Shown: positions 1 through 6,075, numbered from the stretch's first letter. The stretch is DNA of 6,770 nucleotides from Rhodoluna limnophila (GCA_943326655.2 CALPUC020000047.1:1-6770); one strand, 5' to 3'. A program made the numbers and translations. Notes: a model not told the origin generated them from the letters alone.

Positions 1-678
1 CCACTGTTCGTCGGTGCCGGGCTCCACGAAGAACTCCATCTCCATTTGTTCGAACTCACGGGTGCGGAAAATGAAGTTTCCCGGAGTGATTTCATTTCGG
101 AAAGATTTACCAATCTGACCGATACCAAAAGGCGGCTTCATCCTGGCTGCACCGAGGACGTTAGCAAAGTTTACGAAGATACCCTGTGCCGTTTCGGGAC
201 GAAGGTAGTGAAGACCTTCTTCCGCGGCAACTGGGCCTAGGAAGGTTTGAAGAAGTCCGTTGAACGCTTTTGGCTCGGTCCAGGAGTCTTTACCGCCGCA
301 GTTTGGGCACGCAATGTCGGCCATGCTCGCTGGAGCACGACCCTTCTTCTCCTCAAAAGCCTCTTCCAGGTGATCCTGGCGGAAGCGCTTGTGACAGCTG
401 GTGCATTCAATTAGAGGATCAGAGAACTCACGCACGTGACCGGAGGCTTCCCAGACTTTTCTGGGCAAAATGACAGATGAGTCGAGACCAACAATGTCAT
501 CGCGACTTTGCACCATGGTGCGCCACCACTGTTTTTTGATGTTTTCCTTGAGTTCTACTCCGAGCGGACCATAATCCCAAGCCGAACGAGAACCACCATA
601 GATTTCTCCGGCTTGAAAAACGAATCCTCTGCGCTTGGCGAGGGAAATTGCCGAATCTAAACGATTTGGGGTGGCCAC
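1..678 (-). CDS. glyS: Glycyl-tRNA synthetase, dimeric class II type (C-terminal part beyond window)
   Basis: Charges tRNA-Gly with glycine in the cytoplasm. The 226 visible residues are the N-terminal half of the single-chain alpha2 enzyme (about 460 residues in full), not the alpha2beta2 GlyQ/GlyS type. Seen in order: GGSRSAWDYGPLG (28-40), typical of the N-terminal region of this family; paired cysteines C92/C95 and C124/C127, a probable zinc-binding insertion; RPETAQGIFVNF (160-171); and the class II motif 2 region FRNEI (193-197) through RTREFEQMEME (205-215). The start is GTG at 676-678, chosen because GGAG lies 5 nt upstream and the reading begins MATPNRLDSAISLAKRRGF, as expected. The nearby ATG at 688-690 is in another frame and meets a stop after ten codons. 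The gene lies 60 nt downstream of uppS behind an inverted repeat, so it may have its own promoter. The missing 3' end reflects the window edge only. Confidence 0.97.
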   Translation of the reverse strand, partial: MATPNRLDSAISLAKRRGFVFQAGEIYGGSRSAWDYGPLGVELKENIKKQWWRTMVQSRDDIVGLDSSVILPRKVWEASGHVREFSDPLIECTSCHKRFRQDHLEEAFEEKKGRAPASMADIACPNCGGKDSWTEPKAFNGLLQTFLGPVAAEEGLHYLRPETAQGIFVNFANVLGAARMKPPFGIGQIGKSFRNEITPGNFIFRTREFEQMEMEFFVEPGTDEQW

Positions 679-683
679 TTGAA

Positions 684-687
684 CTCC
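684..687 (-). promoter_or_regulatory. Shine-Dalgarno GGAG setting the GTG start of glyS
   Basis: Read on the minus strand, GGAG is followed by five bases (TTCAA) and then GTG. This spacing fixes the GTG at 676-678 as the glyS start, and the downstream frame begins with the expected family N-terminus. Confidence 0.75.
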
Positions 688-695
688 ATGTTTCT

Positions 696-720
696 ATCGG
701 TTTACTGGATGTAAACCAAT
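696..720. repeat. Inverted repeat in the uppS-glyS gap (hairpin or operator)
   Basis: GGTTTAC (699-705) and GTAAACC (711-717) are perfect complements around a 5-nt loop. Allowing one G-U pair, the stem extends to 10 pairs over 696-720. No T-run follows on the minus strand (the next bases are AGAAAC), so it does not look like an ordinary intrinsic terminator for uppS. It lies in the glyS 5' region, 18 nt before the start codon. It could be an mRNA hairpin between two cistrons, or a dyad bound by a regulator. I do not recognise it as a known operator. Confidence 0.6.
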
Positions 721-738
721 GCCTGTGAAGTTTCAAGT

Positions 739-1488
739 CTACTTAGAAGAGCGACCTTTTGGGCTGTCGATTGCTTTACCAAAGCGCCTCGAGCGATTGC
801 CGAAATCTTCAATAGCCTGCCACAGATGCTCTTTCCTAAAATCTGGCCAGAGAGTTTCGTCGAACGAAAATTCTGCGTAAGCCGATTGCCAGAGCAAGAA
901 ATTCGAGGTTCTCTGCTCGCCTGAAGAACGCAGGAATAGATCGACATCAGGAATATCTCGAGTCTGCAGATACTTTTGTACGGTCTTTTCGGTGATGCTT
1001 CCTGCGCGAAGCTTGCCCTCGGATACATCTTGAGTTATCTGGTTCATGGCATCGACTAATTCAATTCGTCCACCGTAATTCACGCACATCGTCAGGGTGA
1101 GTGTTTTATTCTTGGCGGTCAGTTTTTCCGCATCTTGAAGTTCTTGAATCACACTCGCCCAAAGTTTCGGTCGCCTGCCTGCCCAGCGAATGCGCACTCC
1201 CCAGCTATTTAGGGTGTCTCGGCGACGCTGCAGAACCTCGCGATTGAACCCCATCAGAAAACGAACTTCCTCGGGCGATCTCTTCCAGTTTTCAGTTGAG
1301 AAGGCGTAAACCGTTAGGTACTTGACCCCAGCCGCAATTGCACCTTCGACCACGTCGAGTAGAGCGAGTTCTCCCGCTTTGTGGCCCTCTACTCGAGTCA
1401 GCCCGCGCTCATTAGCCCAACGCCCGTTTCCATCCATGACGATGGCCACGTGGGCAGGCACTTTTGAGAATTTAGGTACGTTCGACAT
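739..1488 (-). CDS. uppS: Isoprenyl (undecaprenyl/decaprenyl) diphosphate synthase, cis type
   Basis: Adds isopentenyl units in cis configuration to a short allylic diphosphate, giving the C50-C55 lipid carrier for cell-wall synthesis; acts at the cytoplasmic face of the membrane. At 249 residues it has normal family length. Visible motifs: MDGNGRW (18-24) with the catalytic Asp at 19, YAFSTENWKR (61-70), NYGGR (137-141), and RSSGEQRTSNFLLWQ (187-201) followed by AYAE with Glu 206, which bind the pyrophosphates and metal. The product chain length cannot be read from sequence; actinobacteria may make C50 or C55. ATG start at 1486-1488, overlapping the end of recO by 17 nt in another frame. No clear Shine-Dalgarno lies before it (CACTACAAC), so translation is probably coupled to recO. 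Confidence 0.96.
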   Translation of the reverse strand: MSNVPKFSKVPAHVAIVMDGNGRWANERGLTRVEGHKAGELALLDVVEGAIAAGVKYLTVYAFSTENWKRSPEEVRFLMGFNREVLQRRRDTLNSWGVRIRWAGRRPKLWASVIQELQDAEKLTAKNKTLTLTMCVNYGGRIELVDAMNQITQDVSEGKLRAGSITEKTVQKYLQTRDIPDVDLFLRSSGEQRTSNFLLWQSAYAEFSFDETLWPDFRKEHLWQAIEDFGNRSRRFGKAIDSPKGRSSK

Positions 1489-2197
1489 GTTGTAGTGATT
1501 TTAGCCCTCGATCGATGTGCCACTGTGAATATGCGGCTACCACTCCCGAAGCAGATCCACGCGCTTGCACAGAGGTGTTGTCTGCGTAGGCCCAATCGCC
1601 AGCCAAAAGCGCTCCCAAAAGTTTGGCGCTTTCCTCATCTAATTTGACCGACCCCGGAATTCGACAGTCCTCACAAACCATTCCACCGGCTTGGAGAACA
1701 AAGTCGCGATGGATTCCAGGTTTGGAGCAGCCCGCACACTCGGTAAAGTTTGGAGCCCAGCCAGCTACTGAAAGGGCTCGTAAAAGATAGGAGTCGAGGA
1801 TCAAACTTGAGTCGTGATCCTGGTTTGCCAGAGCGCGCAGGCCGCCGACAAGCAGCAGGTACTGCTGAGGAGAACTATCCCCGCCGGCAAGTTTTTCGGC
1901 GGTTTCAACCATTGCGGTGGCCGCGGTAAAAGCTGGGTAATCTTCGATGATCTGACCGCCGTAAGCGTTTAGCGTTTCAACCTGATTTACGGTGTCTAGA
2001 TTTTTTCCCTCGTGAAGTTGAATTTCAACTACCATGAACGGCTCAAGCCTGGAGCCGAATTTGGAGGTTGTTCTTCGCACACCTTTGGCCACAGCGCGAA
2101 TTAGCCCGCGATAACGAGACAGCATGGTCACGATACGGTCTGCTTCCCCCAACTTATGGGTTCTAATAATCACAGCCTCTTCGCGGTAGACCGGCAT
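1472..2197 (-). CDS. recO: DNA repair protein RecO
   Basis: Recombination mediator of the RecFOR pathway: with RecR it helps RecA replace single-strand-binding protein on gapped DNA and can anneal strands. The 241 residues match the family length. The N-terminal OB fold is visible in MPVYREEAVIIRTHKLGEAD (1-20) and GVRRTTSKFGSRLEPF (39-54), followed by a helical domain holding a four-cysteine zinc site at C154/C157 and C175/C178 (CAGC and CEDC), as in many Gram-positive RecO proteins. ATG start at 2195-2197, only 2 nt after the leuA stop and without a good Shine-Dalgarno, so it is probably translated by coupling to leuA. The end overlaps uppS; the recO-uppS pair is conserved in actinobacteria. 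Being downstream of leuA, it may be co-transcribed with a leucine-regulated gene. Confidence 0.95.
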   Translation of the reverse strand: MPVYREEAVIIRTHKLGEADRIVTMLSRYRGLIRAVAKGVRRTTSKFGSRLEPFMVVEIQLHEGKNLDTVNQVETLNAYGGQIIEDYPAFTAATAMVETAEKLAGGDSSPQQYLLLVGGLRALANQDHDSSLILDSYLLRALSVAGWAPNFTECAGCSKPGIHRDFVLQAGGMVCEDCRIPGSVKLDEESAKLLGALLAGDWAYADNTSVQARGSASGVVAAYSQWHIDRGLKSLQHVERT

Positions 2198-2199
2198 GA

Positions 2200-3927
2200 T
2201 TAGCGCAGGCTGCGATTAACGGACGAGATTAGAGCCTTCAGCGACGCGGTTGCGATGTCGCCATCGATTCCAACACCCCAAAGATGCTTGCCATCAATTT
2301 CAAGTTCGATGTAGGAAGCCGCCTGGGCATCACCACCCGCACTAAGCGTATGTTCAACGTAATCCAAGAGACGAACCGAGACGCCGAGCTGGGACAAAAC
2401 ATCGATGAAAGCAGAAATAGGGCCATTTCCTGTTCCGTGTTTGACGGATTCGCCAGCTCCATCTCGGAGAACTACATCAAGCTCTACAGTTCCATCCATG
2501 TCAGACTGCGTGGCGATTTTGCGAAGTTCAAATCGTCCCCATTTCTGAGTGTCGCTTGCCGAAGGAAGATACTCGTCGGTGAAGATTTCCCAGAGTTTTT
2601 CGCTCGAAATTTCGCCACCGTCTTGATCCGTCATGTTCTGAACGACTCGGGAGAACTCGATCTGGAGTTTTCGTGGAAGGTCTAGCGAGTGATCGCTCTT
2701 CAGTAGATAGGCTACGCCGCCCTTACCCGATTGCGAGTTCACGCGAATAACCGCCTCGTAGGAACGACCCACATCTTTCGGGTCAATCGGTAGGTAGGGA
2801 ACAGACCAGATGAGCTCGTCAACTGATACTCCTTTGGCGTCGGCCTCCTTACCCATGAGTTCGAAACCTTTTTTGATGGCGTCCTGGTGAGACCCAGAAA
2901 AAGCTGTGTAAACCAAGTCGCCACCGTAAGGTGCGCGCTCTGGAACCGGCAGCTGATTGCAGTATTCAACGGTGCGCTTGATTTCGTCCAGGTCGCTGAA
3001 GTCGATGTGCGGGTCAATGCCCTGGCTAAATAGGTTCAGACCTAAAGTCACTAGATCGACGTTTCCAGTTCGTTCGCCGTTTCCGAAGAGACAACCCTCG
3101 ATGCGATCTGCCCCGGCAAGGTAACCGAGTTCGGCTGCCGCAACCGCGGTGCCGCGGTCGTTATGCGGGTGAAGAGAAATCAAAACGCTATCGCGACGGG
3201 TGATGTTTCTGCACATCCACTCGATTGAATCGGCGTAAACGTTAGGAGTAATCATTTCGACCGTTGCCGGAAGGTTCAAAATCATCTTGTGCGTAGGGCT
3301 TGGGTTGATGATTTCGACCACCGCGTTGCAAACTTCGGCCGCGTATTCCAACTCGGTTCCGGTGTAGCTCTCGGGAGAATATTCGTAAAACACGGTTGTT
3401 CCAACCAGTGTTGGCTCTAACTCTTTACACTTTCTTGCTGCATTCAGGGCAATGTCCATGATTCCAGCTTTGTCCTGGTTGAAGACCACGCGTCGTTGCA
3501 GTACTGAAGTTGAGTTATAGAAGTGAACAACAGCCTGCTTAGAACCAATAAGCGACTCAAAAGTTCTCTCAATCAAATGATCTCGCGCCTGAGTAAGCAC
3601 CTGAATTACCACGTCGTCCGGAATGTGCCCGTCTTCAATCAGAAGCCTGACAAAGTCAAAATCGGTCTGACTGGCACTCGGGAAGCCAACCTCGATCTCT
3701 TTGTAGCCCATTTTCACCAGTAGCTTGAACATCTTGAGCTTTCGCTCTGGGCTCATCGGATCGATAAGCGCCTGGTTACCGTCACGAAGATCTACGGCAC
3801 ACCAAACTGGAGCCTTTTCGATTCGCTTGGTTGGCCAGGTGCGATCTGGCAGAGAGACGTGAATCTGATCATGAAACGGCTCATATTTGTGAATCGGCAT
3901 GCCCGATGGTTTTTGCTGGTTACGCAA
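2200..3927 (-). CDS. leuA: 2-isopropylmalate synthase, long fungal/actinobacterial type
   Basis: Condenses acetyl-CoA with 2-oxoisovalerate, the first committed step of leucine synthesis, and is normally inhibited by leucine. The 575 residues match the long type known from yeast and Mycobacterium rather than the roughly 520-residue E. coli type. The catalytic TIM-barrel domain shows LRDGNQAL (47-54, metal- and substrate-binding Arg48/Asp49), HPHNDRGT (253-260, metal ligands His253 and His255) and GNGERTGN (282-289). The C-terminal part (about 440-575) is the leucine-binding regulatory domain, ending in GVGIDGDIATASLKALISSVNR-like sequence. The start is TTG at 3925-3927, chosen because AGGAG lies 6 nt upstream; an in-frame ATG at codon 10 has no comparable site. 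It is preceded by a leucine-rich leader and RNA structure that probably regulate it, and followed after 2 nt by recO. Insertion of leuA between era and recO differs from Mycobacterium, where another gene lies there. Confidence 0.97.
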   Translation of the reverse strand: MRNQQKPSGMPIHKYEPFHDQIHVSLPDRTWPTKRIEKAPVWCAVDLRDGNQALIDPMSPERKLKMFKLLVKMGYKEIEVGFPSASQTDFDFVRLLIEDGHIPDDVVIQVLTQARDHLIERTFESLIGSKQAVVHFYNSTSVLQRRVVFNQDKAGIMDIALNAARKCKELEPTLVGTTVFYEYSPESYTGTELEYAAEVCNAVVEIINPSPTHKMILNLPATVEMITPNVYADSIEWMCRNITRRDSVLISLHPHNDRGTAVAAAELGYLAGADRIEGCLFGNGERTGNVDLVTLGLNLFSQGIDPHIDFSDLDEIKRTVEYCNQLPVPERAPYGGDLVYTAFSGSHQDAIKKGFELMGKEADAKGVSVDELIWSVPYLPIDPKDVGRSYEAVIRVNSQSGKGGVAYLLKSDHSLDLPRKLQIEFSRVVQNMTDQDGGEISSEKLWEIFTDEYLPSASDTQKWGRFELRKIATQSDMDGTVELDVVLRDGAGESVKHGTGNGPISAFIDVLSQLGVSVRLLDYVEHTLSAGGDAQAASYIELEIDGKHLWGVGIDGDIATASLKALISSVNRSLR

Positions 3928-3933
3928 TTTTTG

Positions 3934-3938
3934 CTCCT
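3934..3938 (-). promoter_or_regulatory. Shine-Dalgarno AGGAG of leuA, sequestrable
   Basis: AGGAG stands 6 nt before the TTG start of leuA and fixes that start. The surrounding CAGGAGCA (3932-3939 on the minus strand) is a perfect 8-nt complement of TGCTCCTG at 4026-4033, inside the leucine codons of the upstream leader peptide, so the site could be hidden in RNA structure. Confidence 0.8.
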
Positions 3939-3979
3939 GTATGTTTGTCGAAAGTTTTCTAGCTAAAAAGGCGAAGACC

Positions 3980-4017
3980 CCGCGACGAAGGATGGCTAGT
4001 TTTAAGCCTCGTCGCGG
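3980..4017 (-). promoter_or_regulatory. Stable hairpin in the leuA leader
   Basis: The arms 4007-4017 and 3980-3991 form 11 pairs with a single bulged base, mostly G-C, around a 15-nt loop. The loop contains the leader stop codon TAA (4002-4004) and can add an inner GGCT/AGCC pairing. The 5' arm is the last four codons of the leader peptide, so a translating ribosome would melt it. Confidence 0.75.
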
Positions 4018-4043
4018 CCGCTAAGCAGGAGCAGAACAAACAT
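4002..4043 (-). CDS. Leucine-rich leader peptide upstream of leuA (MFVLLLLSGRDEA)
   Basis: A 13-codon reading frame, ATG to TAA, encoding MFVLLLLSGRDEA. Residues 4-7 are leucine in a row, using CTG, CTC, CTG and CTT. A run of codons for the end product of the downstream pathway, in a short frame ahead of the biosynthetic gene and next to a hairpin, is the hallmark of ribosome-sensed attenuation. I infer that stalling at the Leu codons under leucine shortage changes the folding of the leader RNA and exposes the leuA ribosome binding site. No Shine-Dalgarno is visible before the ATG. TAACCT (4050-4055) or TAAAAT (4045-4050) resembles a -10 box; with TAACCT, transcription would start at or near the ATG, giving a leaderless message, which is common in actinobacteria. 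No good -35 box is seen, so the promoter is uncertain. Confidence 0.8.
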   Translation of the reverse strand: MFVLLLLSGRDEA

Positions 4044-4044
4044 G

Positions 4045-4055
4045 ATTTTAGGTTA
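4045..4055 (-). promoter_or_regulatory. Possible -10 region for the leuA leader transcript
   Basis: On the minus strand TAACCTAAAAT offers two overlapping -10-like hexamers, TAACCT and TAAAAT. If TAACCT is used, the start point falls on the leader ATG. No recognisable -35 hexamer sits at the right distance, so this is a weak call; read-through from era is the alternative. Confidence 0.3.
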
Positions 4056-4064
4056 GCACTTCAA

Positions 4065-4079
4065 TGGGTTAGAAACCCA
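4065..4079. repeat. Short perfect hairpin over the era stop codon
   Basis: TGGGTT (4065-4070) and AACCCA (4074-4079) are perfect complements separated by three bases, and the era stop codon sits within it. The following minus-strand bases (TTGAAGTGC) are not a T-run, so an intrinsic terminator is not supported. It may slow or protect the 3' end of the era message, or be chance. Confidence 0.4.
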
Positions 4080-4959
4080 GACGTCCAAGCGCCTTAGGGT
4101 CGCGCTGCCAATCCGGTGAAACTTTTACTCGAATCCCCAGGAAGACTTTCTTTCCTAGAAGCGCTTCGATTTCGGACCTAGATTTTGAACCAACATCCTT
4201 AAGGCGCGACCCGCCCTTGCCTATGATGATTCCTTTTTGAGAATCGCGCTCGACCCAAACATTTGCGTAAATGTCGAAGAGGTTACTGTTTTCACGCTCA
4301 CCCATCTCATCGATAGTTACTGCAATCGAATGTGGTAATTCGTCGTGAACGCCTTCGAGCGCGGCTTCGCGAATTAGCTCGCAGATTCTTTGCTCAAGAG
4401 ACTCATCGGTGGTCATTTCGATCGGGTAAAGAGCTTCCGACTCAGGCAACAGAGTAATTAGGAGTTCAGCAAGTTCAACCACCTGTTCACCCGACACTGC
4501 CGATACGGGAATAACCGCATTCCAGTCGCGGAGCTCGGATACTGCTTGCAGTTGCTCCGCTAAGCGGTCGCGAGAAACAGTTTCACACTTGGTAACAACG
4601 GCGACAAGCTTGGTGCGGCGGTATTTGGAGAGCTGCTCGTTTATGAAGTTATCCCCCGGGCCGAGTTTTTCATTCGCCGGGATGCAAAAACATATCACGT
4701 CCATGTCACCCAGAGTTGTTTCAACCAAATCGTTGAGCCTCTCCCCTAGTAAGGTGCGAGGCCGATGAAGGCCGGGGGTGTCAACCAAAATCAACTGACC
4801 GCTCTCGCGGTTTGCGATACCTCTAATCGCTCGCCGGGTAGTTTGCGGTTTAGCGCTGGTTATCGCTACCTTTTCGCCCACTAGCGCATTGGTAAGAGTT
4901 GATTTGCCAACGTTTGGTCTGCCCACGAATGAGACGAATCCGGAGCGGAAGGTGGTCAC
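4069..4959 (-). CDS. era: GTPase Era
   Basis: Small-subunit ribosome assembly GTPase that binds the 3' end of 16S rRNA. The 296 residues have the full two-domain form. GTPase motifs: G1 GRPNVGKS (13-20), the G2 region around TTR (40-42), G3 DTPG (60-63), G4 TKCE (123-126) and G5 region VSAVSG (152-157). The C-terminal KH domain shows IIIGKGGSRLKDVG (244-257), the RNA-binding loop. G4 departs from the standard NKxD: Thr for Asn is, from memory, found in actinobacterial Era, but Glu in place of the guanine-specific Asp is unusual. Start GTG at 4957-4959, sharing one base with the stop of the preceding CBS gene; only a weak purine-rich stretch (GAGAAGAAAAATA) lies before it, so coupling is likely. 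The proximity of ybeY, which also matures 16S rRNA, fits a ribosome-maturation operon. Confidence 0.97.
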   Translation of the reverse strand: MTTFRSGFVSFVGRPNVGKSTLTNALVGEKVAITSAKPQTTRRAIRGIANRESGQLILVDTPGLHRPRTLLGERLNDLVETTLGDMDVICFCIPANEKLGPGDNFINEQLSKYRRTKLVAVVTKCETVSRDRLAEQLQAVSELRDWNAVIPVSAVSGEQVVELAELLITLLPESEALYPIEMTTDESLEQRICELIREAALEGVHDELPHSIAVTIDEMGERENSNLFDIYANVWVERDSQKGIIIGKGGSRLKDVGSKSRSEIEALLGKKVFLGIRVKVSPDWQRDPKALGRLGF

Positions 4960-6074
4960 TATTTTTCTTCTCTCAGAGCTATCACATCGGGGTCAACGGA
5001 AACCAAAACGGTAACAAGTCGATGGTCTTTGCCTTCAAAACGCTCTGTGGTGAAGGTTAGACCGGACGTGTGGATCTGGTCTCCGCCTCGAGGAAGTCTT
5101 CCGAGAAGTTTGGTGACCAACCCTCCAACACTATCGATGTCTTCGTCTTCTAGTTCTAGACCGATACGCTCGCCGAGTTCAAACAGCGACGATTTCGCAG
5201 ACACTCGATATCTGTCATCACCCAGCGGTTCGATATCTGGCCGCTCCCGGTCGTACTCGTCGGTAATTTCTCCGACTAGCTCTTCAATCACGTCTTCCAT
5301 CGTTACTAACCCGGCAACCCCGCCATACTCGTCCACGGCTATCGCAACGTGAGTGGCGTTTAACTGCATCTCCTTGAGAAGTTCCTCAACGGGTTTTGAG
5401 TCAGGAACGAACATCGGCTTGCGAGCTAACTGCCCGGCGCTTCGTTCTTCGAGATCGCTAGGTGACTCGGTGAATACTCGAGCCACATCCTTCAGATAAA
5501 GCACCCCGACCAGGTCATCGATGTTTTTACCCCTTACTGGCAGGCGCGAGAAACCAGTGCGCATGAACTCTTTCAAAGTTGTTGCCAACTTCACATCGGC
5601 AGCGACGGTTTCCATGTCAATACGAGGAACCATGATTTCTCGAACCACGGTTTCCCCGAAATCTTCAACCGATTCCATGAATTCCTGCTCGAATTCTTCT
5701 AGTGCTTCGATGCTCCTAGAAGCTATTGGGCTAAACGCGATGTCGATAGATCGCACCATCGGGCGAAAAGCTTTGGCCAACCATTGCCCGAACTTGCGGT
5801 GGGCAAATGACTTAGCAAGCAGTTGGGATACCACGAGAAGCACAGCTGTGCTAAAAAGTGACACGAGAAGAGCAATCCACCAACTCAACTGAAGCGGTGT
5901 GATGCTCTGAGCCACCAAAACAGCAAAAGCGCCAACCAGTGAAAGCCTCAGAAAGCCTAGTGATTCATGACGCGAGAATTCATTCAATTCGCGCTTCATT
6001 GATGCTGCCAGCACTGAGAGAAGCAACACGGCCACGGCCGTTAGTGTCGCTCCCCAAACAGTTACCAGCAACAA
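4959..6074 (-). CDS. Membrane CBS-domain protein, CNNM/CorC-HlyC family
   Basis: Integral membrane protein of the family often labelled 'hemolysin' or CorC; members are linked to Mg2+/Co2+ efflux or homeostasis, but the true function here is not established. Of 371 residues, the first 90 hold three hydrophobic segments (about 2-24, 42-58, 64-88), a DUF21/CNNM-type membrane part that looks shorter than usual (relatives are commonly 420-450 residues). Two CBS domains follow: VREIMVPRIDMETV (144-157) to about 200, and about 218-272 including VAIAVDEYGGVAGLVTMEDV (243-262). A CorC_HlyC transporter-associated domain fills about 287-361 (SVGGLVTKLLGRLP at 315-328). The start is TTG at 6072-6074, 1 nt after the ybeY stop; an upstream in-frame stop at 6081-6083 and loss of the first membrane segment if the next ATG (codon 26) is used limit the alternatives. 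Its place between ybeY and era is typical of bacteria. Confidence 0.92.
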   Translation of the reverse strand: MLLVTVWGATLTAVAVLLLSVLAASMKRELNEFSRHESLGFLRLSLVGAFAVLVAQSITPLQLSWWIALLVSLFSTAVLLVVSQLLAKSFAHRKFGQWLAKAFRPMVRSIDIAFSPIASRSIEALEEFEQEFMESVEDFGETVVREIMVPRIDMETVAADVKLATTLKEFMRTGFSRLPVRGKNIDDLVGVLYLKDVARVFTESPSDLEERSAGQLARKPMFVPDSKPVEELLKEMQLNATHVAIAVDEYGGVAGLVTMEDVIEELVGEITDEYDRERPDIEPLGDDRYRVSAKSSLFELGERIGLELEDEDIDSVGGLVTKLLGRLPRGGDQIHTSGLTFTTERFEGKDHRLVTVLVSVDPDVIALREEK

Positions 6075-6075
6075 A

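Larger units (their letters stand above)
3928..4050 (-). promoter_or_regulatory. leuA leader RNA: leucine-responsive attenuator-like element
   Basis: This gap between era and leuA holds several structured parts. A leader peptide (4002-4043) carries four Leu codons. A hairpin follows: CCGCGACGAGG (4007-4017) pairs with CCTTCGTCGCGG (3980-3991) with one bulged base, and the leader stop codon lies in its loop. Loop bases can pair further downstream: CTAGC (3995-3999) with GCTAG (3959-3963), or GCTTAAAA (4000-4007) with TTTTTAGC (3962-3969) with one mismatch, so a pseudoknot is possible. TGCTCCTG (4026-4033) complements the leuA Shine-Dalgarno, and ATGTTTGT (4036-4043) complements ACAAACAT (3941-3948). 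A T-run at 3965-3969 lacks a convincing stem just before it, so control of translation seems more likely than termination. From memory, a pseudoknotted 'LEU element' has been predicted before leuA in many actinobacteria; I infer this is a member. Confidence 0.75.

Noticed and set aside
688..690. ATG as the glyS start
   Set aside because: It is out of frame with the synthetase and reaches a stop after ten codons; the GTG at 676-678 with GGAG upstream fits better.
2284..2685. Plus-strand 133-codon open frame opposite leuA
   Set aside because: Fully antisense to the conserved regulatory domain of leuA, no recognisable motif and no ribosome binding site of note.
3965..3985. Possible intrinsic terminator before leuA (TTTTT at 3965-3969 after a GC-rich stretch)
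   Set aside because: The bases just before the T-run form only a 3-pair stem (GCG/CGC); the strong hairpin ends 10 nt earlier, so a classical terminator-type attenuator is not supported.
5029..5892. Plus-strand open frames of 107 and 123 codons opposite the CBS gene
   Set aside because: Low-complexity Ser/Arg-rich translations lying antisense to a well-supported gene with clear domains; shadows of codon usage.
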